From Metabacillus bambusae (GTDB taxonomy: Bacteria > Bacillota > Bacilli > Bacillales > Bacillaceae), in assembly GCF_017497975.1 (NCBI RefSeq), contig NZ_JAGDEL010000001.1, forward strand, positions 1-64,000: DNA of 64,000 nucleotides. Reading direction: 5' to 3'. The notes beneath the pieces were generated by a model. The model was not told the DNA's origin. It ran no database searches and was given only the letters and a program-made list of their open reading frames with translations. Below, in pieces: positions 8,043-15,439 of the stretch (the first letter of the stretch is position 1; each line of letters begins with the position of its first letter). The position numbers were made by a program, and so were the translations under genes.

Positions 8043-8067
8043 AAGGACTCTTTATAAGAGTCCTTTT
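8043..8067 (+). terminator. Terminator of the cold-shock gene
   Basis: The stem AAGGACTC/GAGTCCTT with a short loop, followed by TTTTTT, begins 5 bases after the stop codon. Confidence 0.85.
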
Positions 8068-8091
8068 TTGTTTGCTTAAAAATAACGTTAA

Positions 8092-8197
8092 AAAGAGGCT
8101 GACTAATTAATGCCTGATCCATAAATCCGGAAATATGACTGTAAAAAACATATTTCCGGATTTATGGATTGACATTTAACTTTTAGTCAGCCTCAAA
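8092..8197. repeat. Long imperfect-palindrome element (MITE/REP-like)
   Basis: Outer arms GAGGCTGACTAA (8095-8106) and TTAGTCAGCCTC (8183-8194) enclose a second perfect 20-bp inverted repeat (8118-8137 and 8149-8168) with an 11-base loop. GAGGCTGAC-type ends are frequent in intergenic hairpins of Bacillus genomes. No coding sequence is inside. It may be a non-autonomous mobile element or a transcript-end structure. Confidence 0.6.
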
Positions 8198-8391
8198 AGA
8201 CAACATGCTACAAGTGTTAAAATGGTTAATTTAAACATAACACATAATTCTTAGAATACCTAAGTAAATTTAAAAATAATGCTTTCTCGACGAATATGGC
8301 TGAATTCAGAGTTTTTAGTTTTTAAGGTAAGATATAAAGTGTTATAAAGAATTCCTTCTGATAGAATGAATTTAAAGGCAGGTGTTTGCTA

Positions 8392-9159
8392 ATGGAAATG
8401 TGGGAAATTGCTCTTCATAAGTTTATAAATGAGTGGAAAAACAGAAGCAATGTAACAGCAGCACTCGTATGCGGAAGTTATGTGACAGGTAATCCATCTA
8501 AACGATCAGACATAGACGTACATATCATTTTATCTGATGATGTTGGCTGGAGGGAAAGAGGAAATAAAATTATTGACCATTTTCTCATCGAATATTTTGC
8601 AAACCCAACAAAACAAATTCGCAAGTATTTTCAAGATGATTACCGGGATCGTAGGACAATGTCTATGGTTCAGTTTATTACTGGTAAGGTATTATTTGAT
8701 AAGTCTGGTGCCATTCAAAAGTTAAAAATAGAAGCGCAAGAATGGATGAACAAGAAATATGAAAACACTAATCAAGTATTATTAGAAGTCAAAAAATATG
8801 AAATTTGGGACACTTGGGATAATCTACAAAATTGTTATGAACAACAGAGCCCAGATTTTCACCTCGTATACTATAATTCTCTATCTAATTTATTTGTTCA
8901 GTATTGTACTTATCTAGGAGTAGAACTCATTCCTCATTATCAAATCCATTCATATCTAACGGATCCGAAGTATAAGAAAAAATATCTAAAAGAAACTTTC
9001 CCCGACACAATATTCAGTACTATGTTTATTGAAGCAATAGAAAAGAATGCAAAAATAGAGATGATAAACAGCTATAAGCAAATCGTTCAATATATTACAA
9101 ACAAAATGGGTGGCTTTGAAATAGACGGATGGAAAATAAATAGCCCCATAGATATCTAA
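8392..9159 (+). CDS. Nucleotidyltransferase-domain protein
   Basis: This 255-residue protein has an N-terminal nucleotidyltransferase core: VCGSYVTGNPSKRSDIDVHI (about residues 27-46) gives the GS-x(10)-SDIDV motif with two metal-binding aspartates. Relatives include aminoglycoside nucleotidyltransferases and MNT-type antitoxins. The C-terminal half is helical and unassigned. ATG at 8392 follows GGCAGGTG with 7-base spacing; the TTG six bases earlier is less likely. The P-loop gene 70 bp downstream could be cotranscribed. No HEPN partner is adjacent, so a toxin-antitoxin role is not supported. Confidence 0.8.
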   Translation: MEMWEIALHKFINEWKNRSNVTAALVCGSYVTGNPSKRSDIDVHIILSDDVGWRERGNKIIDHFLIEYFANPTKQIRKYFQDDYRDRRTMSMVQFITGKVLFDKSGAIQKLKIEAQEWMNKKYENTNQVLLEVKKYEIWDTWDNLQNCYEQQSPDFHLVYYNSLSNLFVQYCTYLGVELIPHYQIHSYLTDPKYKKKYLKETFPDTIFSTMFIEAIEKNAKIEMINSYKQIVQYITNKMGGFEIDGWKINSPIDI

Positions 9160-9229
9160 TACTTGGTTAAGAGAGTACAGGAATAGAGTGTAGACGATTC
9201 GGTTACAAATTCAAGAGAGGAGAGACGTA

Positions 9230-9790
9230 ATGAAGTTTGTATTAATATTTGGTGCCCAGGCAGTCGGTAAGATGACTGTTGGCCATGAATTAGAAAAAAT
9301 AACAGACTTGAAGCTATTTCATAATCATATGACGATTGAGTTAGTCCATCCCTTTTTTGACTTTGGGACTAAACCATTCCATCGATTGGTGAATCTGTTT
9401 CGGCAGGAAATATTTGAAGAAGTGGCAAAAAGTGATCTATACGGAATAATATTTACATATGTATGGGCATTTGACCAGAAAGCAGATTGGGATTTTGTCA
9501 ATCATATTTGTTCTATTTTCAAGTCAAGAGGTGGAGAAATTTATTTTATAGAGATTATAGCTGATTTTGAAGAACGTTTAATTCGAAACAAAACACCACA
9601 TAGGTTAGAACATAAGCCTACGAAAAGAAATATAGAGCATTCAGAACATAATTTGAGAGTTACTATGGACCAACATCGGTTAACTTCTCTTGAAGGAGAA
9701 ATCACAAGAAATAATTATATTAAAATTGACAATACAAATTTAAGTGCGGAAGAGGTAGCTCGAATCATTAAAGAAAAATTTGAATTGTAA
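9230..9790 (+). CDS. P-loop NTPase, shikimate-kinase-like
   Basis: This 186-residue cytosolic protein has a Walker A motif near the N-terminus (GAQAVGKMT, residues 8-16), then HNHMTIELVHPFF, which suits a substrate-binding region, and a basic lid-like segment (RLIRNKTPHRLEHKP). It resembles small kinase-like P-loop proteins of Bacillus annotated as AAA or shikimate kinase. Replacement of the usual GxGKS/T by GKMT keeps the Lys-x-Thr core. GGAGAG precedes ATG. The substrate is unknown. It lies 70 bp after the nucleotidyltransferase gene and ends at a terminator. Confidence 0.8.
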   Translation: MKFVLIFGAQAVGKMTVGHELEKITDLKLFHNHMTIELVHPFFDFGTKPFHRLVNLFRQEIFEEVAKSDLYGIIFTYVWAFDQKADWDFVNHICSIFKSRGGEIYFIEIIADFEERLIRNKTPHRLEHKPTKRNIEHSEHNLRVTMDQHRLTSLEGEITRNNYIKIDNTNLSAEEVARIIKEKFEL

Positions 9791-9816
9791 CTGAAGAATT
9801 ACTTATTCCATAACCT

Positions 9817-9849
9817 GGCGCTTTTCTTAAATAAAAGGCGTCCTTTTTT
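9817..9849 (+). terminator. Terminator after the P-loop gene
   Basis: The imperfect stem CGCTTTT/AAAAGGCG is followed by TTTTTTAATTT. Confidence 0.6.
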
Positions 9850-10335
9850 AATTTGAGCAGATTGTTGAACAAACATTAATTTATTCTCAATGTGAAAAGT
9901 TCTTATAAATACATTTTTGATCACACTCAGTTAGTGAACAGGTAAGTGGGAAGACTTGAATAAAGATCACCTCCTAATAATTGTATACTAGTAATGTTTC
10001 CGAATAATTAAATAATTGCTACTTATTGCTGACCAAAAATAACAATATTAGCATATGTCGATAAAAGGCTAAATTTAACCTACTGTAAAAGTACTGGTAC
10101 TAAAGGTTAATTGTTTGAATCACATCCTTTTAATATGATAGATTATATGATTGCAAGCAAGTAGATGAAAAAAAAGACAGCAATTAAAGTTAATTTTCCA
10201 CTATAAATTCCGCAAGAACAGAAAAGAAGAGTATCATGAATTTAAATATAATTAGGCTAAATATAAAAGTTAGGGGGAGAAAGGATAGCCATTATGCTAG
10301 TTTCTACATATATTGAAAAAAACGCTAGCAAACTT
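9850..10335. other. Non-coding region before the sugar transporter
   Basis: AT-rich, with no convincing gene. On the minus strand an AGGAGGTGAT ribosome-binding-like sequence (about 9968-9977) is followed by no usable reading frame, so it may be a relic. Confidence 0.4.
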
Positions 10336-10349
10336 TGAAAGCGCTTTAA
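10336..10349 (+). promoter_or_regulatory. cre site (CcpA operator)
   Basis: TGAAAGCGCTTTAA fits the catabolite-responsive element consensus (TGNAANCGNTNNCA) with one end mismatch. It lies 90 bp before the binding-protein gene and about 25 bp before a possible -10 TACAAT (10374-10379). CcpA repression of the pectin-sugar transporter by preferred sugars is inferred. Confidence 0.65.
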
Positions 10350-10438
10350 TTAACGAATTATTCATTTACTAATTACAATATGACGGTGTGCTCTAGTTTG
10401 AAGAAGGACAAGTTTTAATAAAAAAGGGAGGTTTTCTA

Positions 10439-11752
10439 ATGATGAAATCATTTTCTAAATTTATTTCATTTATGATAATTCTCGTTTTACTGTTAGGACT
10501 AGCAGCAGGATGTAGTTCAGAAAAAACAGCTGAAGGTGAAGATGGAGATAAAATCACTTTACGTGTTGCTTGGTGGGGTTCTCAGGATCGACATGATAAA
10601 ACAAAAAAAGTAATCAAGTTATTTGAGGAAAAAAATCCAAATATAAAGATAACTCCTGAGTTTACAGGCTGGGATGGATATTGGGAGAAAATGGCGACGG
10701 CTGCAGCTGGAAAGAATTTAGCTGATGTAATTCAAATGGATTACCGATATTTAATGGAATATGTAGATCGTGGACTTATTGAGGATTTAAATTCTTTTGT
10801 GGATTCAGGTGCTCTAAATCTTGATGATGTTGGTGAAGCGTATATTGAAGGGGGATATGTCGACGACAAGCTTTACGCTGTTAATTTAGGAACGAATGCT
10901 TTAGCGATGGCATATGACCCTGCAATGTTTAAAAAGGCAGGTGTTGAACCTTTTGAACCTGGTTATACATGGGAAGAGTATGCTGAGGCAGCTAAGATAC
11001 TAAAGGACCAATTCGGTGAAGGTGTGTATGGAGTCGAAGGAGCTAAAAACTTTCTATGGAATTTTCAATATTTTTTAAGGCAACATGATATTGAATTGTA
11101 TAACGAGGAAGGAACAGCACTTGGATATGAAGATGATAAGCTATTAGTTGAGTTCCTAAACTATTGGGATGAATTATTAAAGGATGGTGTAGCAGCACCA
11201 CCAGATGTAACAGCTGCCGTTCAAGGTAGATTGGAAGAAGAGCTAATTGTTCATGAAAAAGCACCTTCATTATGGTTTAACAGTAACCAAATTGTTGCTC
11301 TGCAAGGTGCAGCAGGACGTGAATTAAAGCTAACACTTTTACCATCACTTCCTGGTGGGAAAGAAGGACTGTATTTAAAACCATCACAGTTCTTCTCAGT
11401 CTCAAAGGAATCAAAACATAAAGAGGCAGCTGCAAAGTTCATTGATTTTATTACAAACGATCTTGAAGCAAATGAGATTCTAGCGGCCGAGCGAGGAGTT
11501 CCAATTGCTACGAAAGTTCGTGACCACTTGAAATCTAAAGTCGATGATGCGGCAAGGGAAATGTTTGACTATGTTGAACTTGCAGAACAACATTCAAGCC
11601 CAATTTATCCGCCAGAGCCATCAGGAGCAGGTGAATTAGACGCATTATTTACAAGGCTTGCAGAACAATTGAATTTTGGAGAATTTACAACAGAAGAAAT
11701 GGCAAAAACATTCCGAGCTGAAGCAAACAAAATTTTAGCGAAAAATAAGTAA
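10439..11752 (+). CDS. Sugar ABC transporter substrate-binding lipoprotein (YesO-like)
   Basis: This 437-residue extracellular solute-binding protein is of the CUT1 sugar class. The signal peptide ends in the lipobox LAAGC, with the lipidated Cys at about residue 25. It is followed by the SBP family 1 fold (RVAWWGSQ, YRYLMEYVDRG, FFSVSKESKHKEAAAKFIDF). AGGAGG-like GGGAGG precedes the first of two adjacent ATG codons. Two permeases and an AraC regulator follow, and two secreted pectinolytic enzymes lie downstream, so uptake of pectin- or rhamnogalacturonan-derived oligosaccharides is inferred, as for B. subtilis yesOPQ. No ATPase gene is in the operon; a shared MsmX-type ATPase is the usual solution. 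Confidence 0.9.
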   Translation: MMKSFSKFISFMIILVLLLGLAAGCSSEKTAEGEDGDKITLRVAWWGSQDRHDKTKKVIKLFEEKNPNIKITPEFTGWDGYWEKMATAAAGKNLADVIQMDYRYLMEYVDRGLIEDLNSFVDSGALNLDDVGEAYIEGGYVDDKLYAVNLGTNALAMAYDPAMFKKAGVEPFEPGYTWEEYAEAAKILKDQFGEGVYGVEGAKNFLWNFQYFLRQHDIELYNEEGTALGYEDDKLLVEFLNYWDELLKDGVAAPPDVTAAVQGRLEEELIVHEKAPSLWFNSNQIVALQGAAGRELKLTLLPSLPGGKEGLYLKPSQFFSVSKESKHKEAAAKFIDFITNDLEANEILAAERGVPIATKVRDHLKSKVDDAAREMFDYVELAEQHSSPIYPPEPSGAGELDALFTRLAEQLNFGEFTTEEMAKTFRAEANKILAKNK

Positions 11753-11789
11753 ATTTCCTAATAAAGATTTACACAAAACAAAAGAGTAA

Positions 11790-11858
11790 ACCCCCTCAAA
11801 TTATTTTTATATGGCTTAGTCTTAAAAATAGACATTATATAGAAATCGTTAGAGGGGT
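11790..11858 (+). other. Intercistronic hairpin
   Basis: ACCCCCTC and GAGGGGT are the arms of a loop of about 55 bases between the binding-protein gene and the first permease gene. Such structures often lower permease expression relative to the binding protein by partial termination or RNA processing. There is no T-run. Confidence 0.35.
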
Positions 11859-11898
11859 AACCCTATTAGGTCAATCTTATTTACAGTGGAGGTGCCAA

Positions 11899-12846
11899 AT
11901 GCAATCAGAAACAAGTGTGTTAACGGACAAAAAGATCACAAAACGAAGTAAAGCACTTCATAAGGGCTGGAAAAAGGAATTAATCGCATATGCTTTTATT
12001 TCTCCGTGGTTAATAGGCTTTCTTGGATTTATTATTGGACCAATGATTGCATCTTTATATCTATCTTTTACAGATTATGACATGTTATCAAGCCCATCAT
12101 GGATTGGGTTACAAAATTATATCACCATGTTTACAGATGATTCCCGATTCTGGACGTCTTTAAAGGTAACATTTACATTTGTATTTATATCTGTCCCTTT
12201 AAAGCTAGCTTTTGCATTATTTGTGGCTATGCTTTTTGTAAAAGCTCGACGTGGTGTTGGTTTATATCGATCGGTGTACTACATACCATCTATTGTTGGT
12301 GGAAGCGTTGCGGTAGCTGTCATGTGGAAGCAGCTGTTTGGTAGAGAAGGTGCTATTAATGGAATCCTAAGCTATTTTGGGATTGAAGGACAAAACTGGA
12401 TTGCAAGTCCCGATTATGCATTATCAACGCTCATCATTTTAGTTGTATGGCAGTTCGGTTCCCCAATGTTAATATTCTTAGCAGGCTTAAAACAAATACC
12501 AACTGAATTATATGAAGCAGCAGCAGTTGATGGTGCTTCAAAGTTTAGTCAGTTTTTTAAGATTACGATTCCAATGTTAACACCAGTTATCTTTTTTAAT
12601 TTAGTCATGCAGATGATAAGTGGATTTATGACATTTACACAAAGTTTTCTCATTACAGCAGGTGGTCCACTTGATCGTACATTATTTTATGCCGTTTATT
12701 TATATGAAAAAGGATTTACTCATTTTCAGATGGGATATGCATCCGCAATGGCATGGATTTTATTGATTATTGTAGCCGTTTTCACCGCACTTATTTTTAA
12801 ATCCTCATCTGCATGGGTGTATTACGAATCAGAGGGAGGGAAATAA
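11899..12846 (+). CDS. Sugar ABC transporter permease 1 (YesP-like)
   Basis: This 315-residue inner-membrane permease has six predicted transmembrane segments, starting with FISPWLIGFLGFIIGPMI at about 35-52. It carries the EAA loop that contacts the ATPase (LYEAAAVDGASKFSQFFKITIP, with the expected EAA-x3-G spacing). It is of the MalF/UgpA class of CUT1 importers. GGAGG lies 8 bases before ATG. It follows the binding-protein gene after 146 bases and precedes permease 2 by one base, forming a heterodimeric channel with it. Confidence 0.93.
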   Translation: MQSETSVLTDKKITKRSKALHKGWKKELIAYAFISPWLIGFLGFIIGPMIASLYLSFTDYDMLSSPSWIGLQNYITMFTDDSRFWTSLKVTFTFVFISVPLKLAFALFVAMLFVKARRGVGLYRSVYYIPSIVGGSVAVAVMWKQLFGREGAINGILSYFGIEGQNWIASPDYALSTLIILVVWQFGSPMLIFLAGLKQIPTELYEAAAVDGASKFSQFFKITIPMLTPVIFFNLVMQMISGFMTFTQSFLITAGGPLDRTLFYAVYLYEKGFTHFQMGYASAMAWILLIIVAVFTALIFKSSSAWVYYESEGGK

Positions 12847-12847
12847 A

Positions 12848-13684
12848 ATGAAGAAAACAAAAAGTGACATTTTTTTTCACGTTTTTGTAATTGGATTTGG
12901 GTTACTGATGATTTATCCGATATTTTGGACATTAGCAAGTTCGCTTAAGCCTGAATCTGATATCTTTAAAAACGCTGCCTCCTTGTTTCCCTCGGAATTC
13001 AAATGGGACAACTATGCACTAGGCTGGGCGGGATTTGGTGATATTACATTTGGAACATTCTTTTTAAATTCAAGTATTGTCACAGTATTAGTTGTTATCG
13101 GTACCCTGATTTCATCAACATTAGTCGCTTTTGGATTTGCTCGTCTCCAATTTAAATTTAAACGTGTATTATTTGTTTGCCTACTTGCAACAATCATGCT
13201 TCCACATCAAGTTACCCTCATTCCACAATATATTATGTTTCACAAAATAGGCTGGGTAAATACATTTTATCCGTTAGTTGTTCCTGCATTCATAGGAGGA
13301 GTGCCATTTTTTATCTTTTTAATGGTTCAATTTATAAGAGGGATTCCTCGAGAATTAGATGAAGCAGCCATTATTGATGGTTGTAGCACATTCGGTATTT
13401 TCTGGAATATTATTCTTCCATTAACAAAGCCTGCACTAGCGACTGTTGCGATTTTCTCATTCTACTGGACATGGGATGATTTTATGACACCATTAATTTA
13501 TTTAAATGATACTAAGCTATTCACAGTTTCTCTTGGACTAAGATTGTTTTCTGATCCGTCAGCTGTAACAGCATGGGGGCCTTTGTTTGCCATGTCGATT
13601 GCTTCATTGATACCAACATTTCTTATTTTTCTCTTCTTTCAAAAGCATCTTGTTGAAGGTGTTGCCACAACAGGGATTAAATAG
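12848..13684 (+). CDS. Sugar ABC transporter permease 2 (YesQ-like)
   Basis: This 278-residue permease is of the MalG/UgpE class, with six predicted membrane segments and an EAA loop (DEAAIIDGCSTFGIFWNI). The C-terminus ends in the characteristic LVEGVATTGIK, where VEGxxTGxxK is the MalG-family tail. GAGGGAGGG precedes ATG. It is the last gene of the transporter unit; a terminator hairpin lies 29 bases beyond the stop, before the AraC gene. Confidence 0.93.
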   Translation: MKKTKSDIFFHVFVIGFGLLMIYPIFWTLASSLKPESDIFKNAASLFPSEFKWDNYALGWAGFGDITFGTFFLNSSIVTVLVVIGTLISSTLVAFGFARLQFKFKRVLFVCLLATIMLPHQVTLIPQYIMFHKIGWVNTFYPLVVPAFIGGVPFFIFLMVQFIRGIPRELDEAAIIDGCSTFGIFWNIILPLTKPALATVAIFSFYWTWDDFMTPLIYLNDTKLFTVSLGLRLFSDPSAVTAWGPLFAMSIASLIPTFLIFLFFQKHLVEGVATTGIK

Positions 13685-13712
13685 AGGAAAATAGAATTGC
13701 TGTCGCTTCTTA

Positions 13713-13743
13713 AAAGCCCTGGTATGTTACACATCAGGGCTTT
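13713..13743 (+). terminator. Terminator between transporter and regulator
   Basis: The perfect stem AAAGCCCTG/CAGGGCTTT with a 13-base loop lies here. Its position inside a nominally longer araC-family frame shows that the regulator starts downstream. The following T-run is short, so some read-through is likely. Confidence 0.65.
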
Positions 13744-13792
13744 GCTCAAGAAGGCTCAGCACCAAACATATCATATCGATAGGGGTGGAATC

Positions 13793-14728
13793 GTGAACAT
13801 CTGTAAATATTCGATTTATCGGAAGAATTGTGATCCAGAATTGGATTGGGACATGCATGATTTCCACACACATAATGAGTTTGAAATTTATCTTTTTCAT
13901 AGTGGTAATTGTCATTATTTAATAAAAAACAAGGTTTATCATTTACAACCAAATGATTTAATATTATTAAACGGTTTAACCCTTCACAGAGCAAACCCAC
14001 TTCCGACAGAAATGTATGAAAGAAGTGTTGTTCATTTTTCATCAGAGGTAATGGAGCCAATTATCACGACCTTGAAATTTCCAGAGTTATTAAAGCCATT
14101 TTCAACGTTCAATAATTGCTTATTCCGTGATATTGACCAGAAATTATTGAATCAAATAGAGCAATCAATTCAAGCAATATCTGAACTTTCGCAAGGTGAA
14201 GGGATTAAAGCCGATAAATGTGAGGACTCCACACTTAATTGTCGTTTTTATATAGCCAAAATGCAGACCTTAGTGATTCAGCTTTTGTTTCAAATTTATG
14301 AGCTAAGTCAAACACATCAAAATAAACACATACATGTGGAAACTGAAAAAGAATTGCATGTTAGAAGAATTACGGCATGGATTGATAAGCATTACCAAGA
14401 AGACATTACATTAGATCATATTTCTAAAAGTCTTAATGTTAGTAAGTATTATATGTCACATATCTTTAAGGAAGTAACTGGTGGAACGATCATGAAATTT
14501 TTAATGAGCTGTCGTCTTAATCACTCGAAAAGATTGCTAGAAACAGAGCCTAATTTATCTGTATTAGATGTAGCATTAGAATCCGGCTTTAAGCATGGCT
14601 CCCATTTTAGCAGGTATTTTCTTGAAAAAGTAGGATTTACGCCATTAGAGTATCGAAAAAAATATTGTAATATAAGGGATTTTTCTACTTTATCTTTTAA
14701 TGACCAAACGAATTACATCAAAAAATAA
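13793..14728 (+). CDS. AraC-family transcriptional regulator
   Basis: This 311-residue regulator has an N-terminal cupin-like sensor domain (HDFHTHNEFEIYLFHSG, HYLIKNKVYHLQPNDLIL; about 20-150) and a C-terminal double helix-turn-helix (about 205-300: DITLDHISKSLNVSKYYMSH and SVLDVALESGFKHGSHFSRY). I chose GTG at 13793 because AGGGGTGG lies 5-6 bases before it. A TTG start at 13697 would run through the terminator hairpin. Its position between the transporter and the pectinases suggests that it senses a pectin breakdown product and activates these genes; this is inferred. Confidence 0.88.
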   Translation: MNICKYSIYRKNCDPELDWDMHDFHTHNEFEIYLFHSGNCHYLIKNKVYHLQPNDLILLNGLTLHRANPLPTEMYERSVVHFSSEVMEPIITTLKFPELLKPFSTFNNCLFRDIDQKLLNQIEQSIQAISELSQGEGIKADKCEDSTLNCRFYIAKMQTLVIQLLFQIYELSQTHQNKHIHVETEKELHVRRITAWIDKHYQEDITLDHISKSLNVSKYYMSHIFKEVTGGTIMKFLMSCRLNHSKRLLETEPNLSVLDVALESGFKHGSHFSRYFLEKVGFTPLEYRKKYCNIRDFSTLSFNDQTNYIKK

Positions 14729-14744
14729 TCCGACATTCACTATA

Positions 14745-14766
14745 CAGACATTCAAATGAATGTCTG
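14745..14766 (+). terminator. Terminator after the AraC gene
   Basis: The perfect stem CAGACATTC/GAATGTCTG with an AAAT loop is followed by CTTTGG. The T-run is weak. Confidence 0.55.
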
Positions 14767-14804
14767 CTTTGGTATGAATTTAAAATCGTTTCATAGGTCT
14801 AAAA

Positions 14805-14858
14805 GAACAAAAGCGCAAGCCCCTTGAACAGCCTCGGGCAAATAAGACGCTCAAGAAA
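14805..14858. repeat. Bacillus-type GCGCAAG intergenic repeat (partial copy)
   Basis: AAAAGCGCAAGCCCCTTGAA, followed by a CAGCCTCGGGCAAATAAGA-type stretch, resembles a dispersed intergenic repeat seen widely in Bacillaceae. It is GC-richer than its surroundings and non-coding. The assignment is from memory of the pattern, without a search. Confidence 0.4.
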
Positions 14859-14916
14859 TGATGCAAAATCTAACGAGTCTTTCTAGTGATTTAAAATCAA
14901 TAAATAAATAGATCAC

Positions 14917-14957
14917 AAGAAACCCCTTATCTTTAGATGTGACAAGGGGTTTCTTTC
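14917..14957 (+). terminator. Terminator-like hairpin
   Basis: The 12-bp perfect stem AAGAAACCCCTT/AAGGGGTTTCTT is followed by TCTTG. It is near-symmetrical and could work in both directions. Confidence 0.55.
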
Positions 14958-14973
14958 TTGTAGTATTTTATAA

Positions 14974-15105
14974 TTACCTACCAGGGATTATTGTCGAGCC
15001 TCCTAGGTTATCACCCGCAACATGCTGAAAGCTAAGGACAAAAATCTTTTTGTGCCCATCCTTTGCCCATCTGCCCTGGCTCCTAATTCGTGAATTCCAA
15101 ACATT
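14974..15105 (-). other. Possible gene remnant or dispersed repeat
   Basis: The stretch is GC-richer than the surroundings and open in two minus-strand frames. One frame encodes a 43-residue piece ending in AGDNLGGSTIIPGR before TAA, preceded in frame by a stop. The second frame gives an IHELGARADGQRMGTKR-like sequence that resembles mistranslated Bacillus repeats. No start or ribosome binding site is present. Confidence 0.25.
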
Positions 15106-15202
15106 TTAGATAGGATCCGAGTGTAAGGAAAAATTGAGACAACAAATTGAATGAGCAATAATCATTTATATGAAAAAGTAATCTTTATATCAGACATGTG
15201 TT

Positions 15203-15216
15203 TGTAAGCGTTTCCG
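15203..15216 (+). promoter_or_regulatory. cre site upstream of the pectinase gene
   Basis: TGTAAGCGTTTCCG fits the CcpA operator consensus. It lies 224 bp before the pectin methylesterase/lyase gene. Together with the site at 10336 it suggests carbon catabolite repression of both ends of the pectin locus. Confidence 0.6.
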
Positions 15217-15439
15217 AAGAACTTAATAGTATGTTTCTTACAGCATGATTGTATACGTAATGCTAGAGAATAACTTACCTTGGTGTTGTAGGAAGAAGCC
15301 CGGGAAAATAACAGGAGGGCTTTAAGATGAAGGAAGGGGGTAAATTCCAAACTCGTCACTTTTAAATAAAAATAGATGACGTGCTAACGAATTAAATCAG
15401 AGGTAAAAAGTCGAACGGGATGAATAAGGGAGGAAATGA

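Noticed and set aside
8386-9790. Nucleotidyltransferase and following gene as a MNT-HEPN toxin-antitoxin pair
   Set aside because: The downstream protein is a P-loop NTPase with no HEPN Rx4-6H motif, and the nucleotidyltransferase is longer than MNT antitoxins.
15162-15359. 65-residue minus-strand frame before the pectinase gene
   Set aside because: It has no ribosome binding site, overlaps a cre site and probable promoter DNA, and has no recognisable features.
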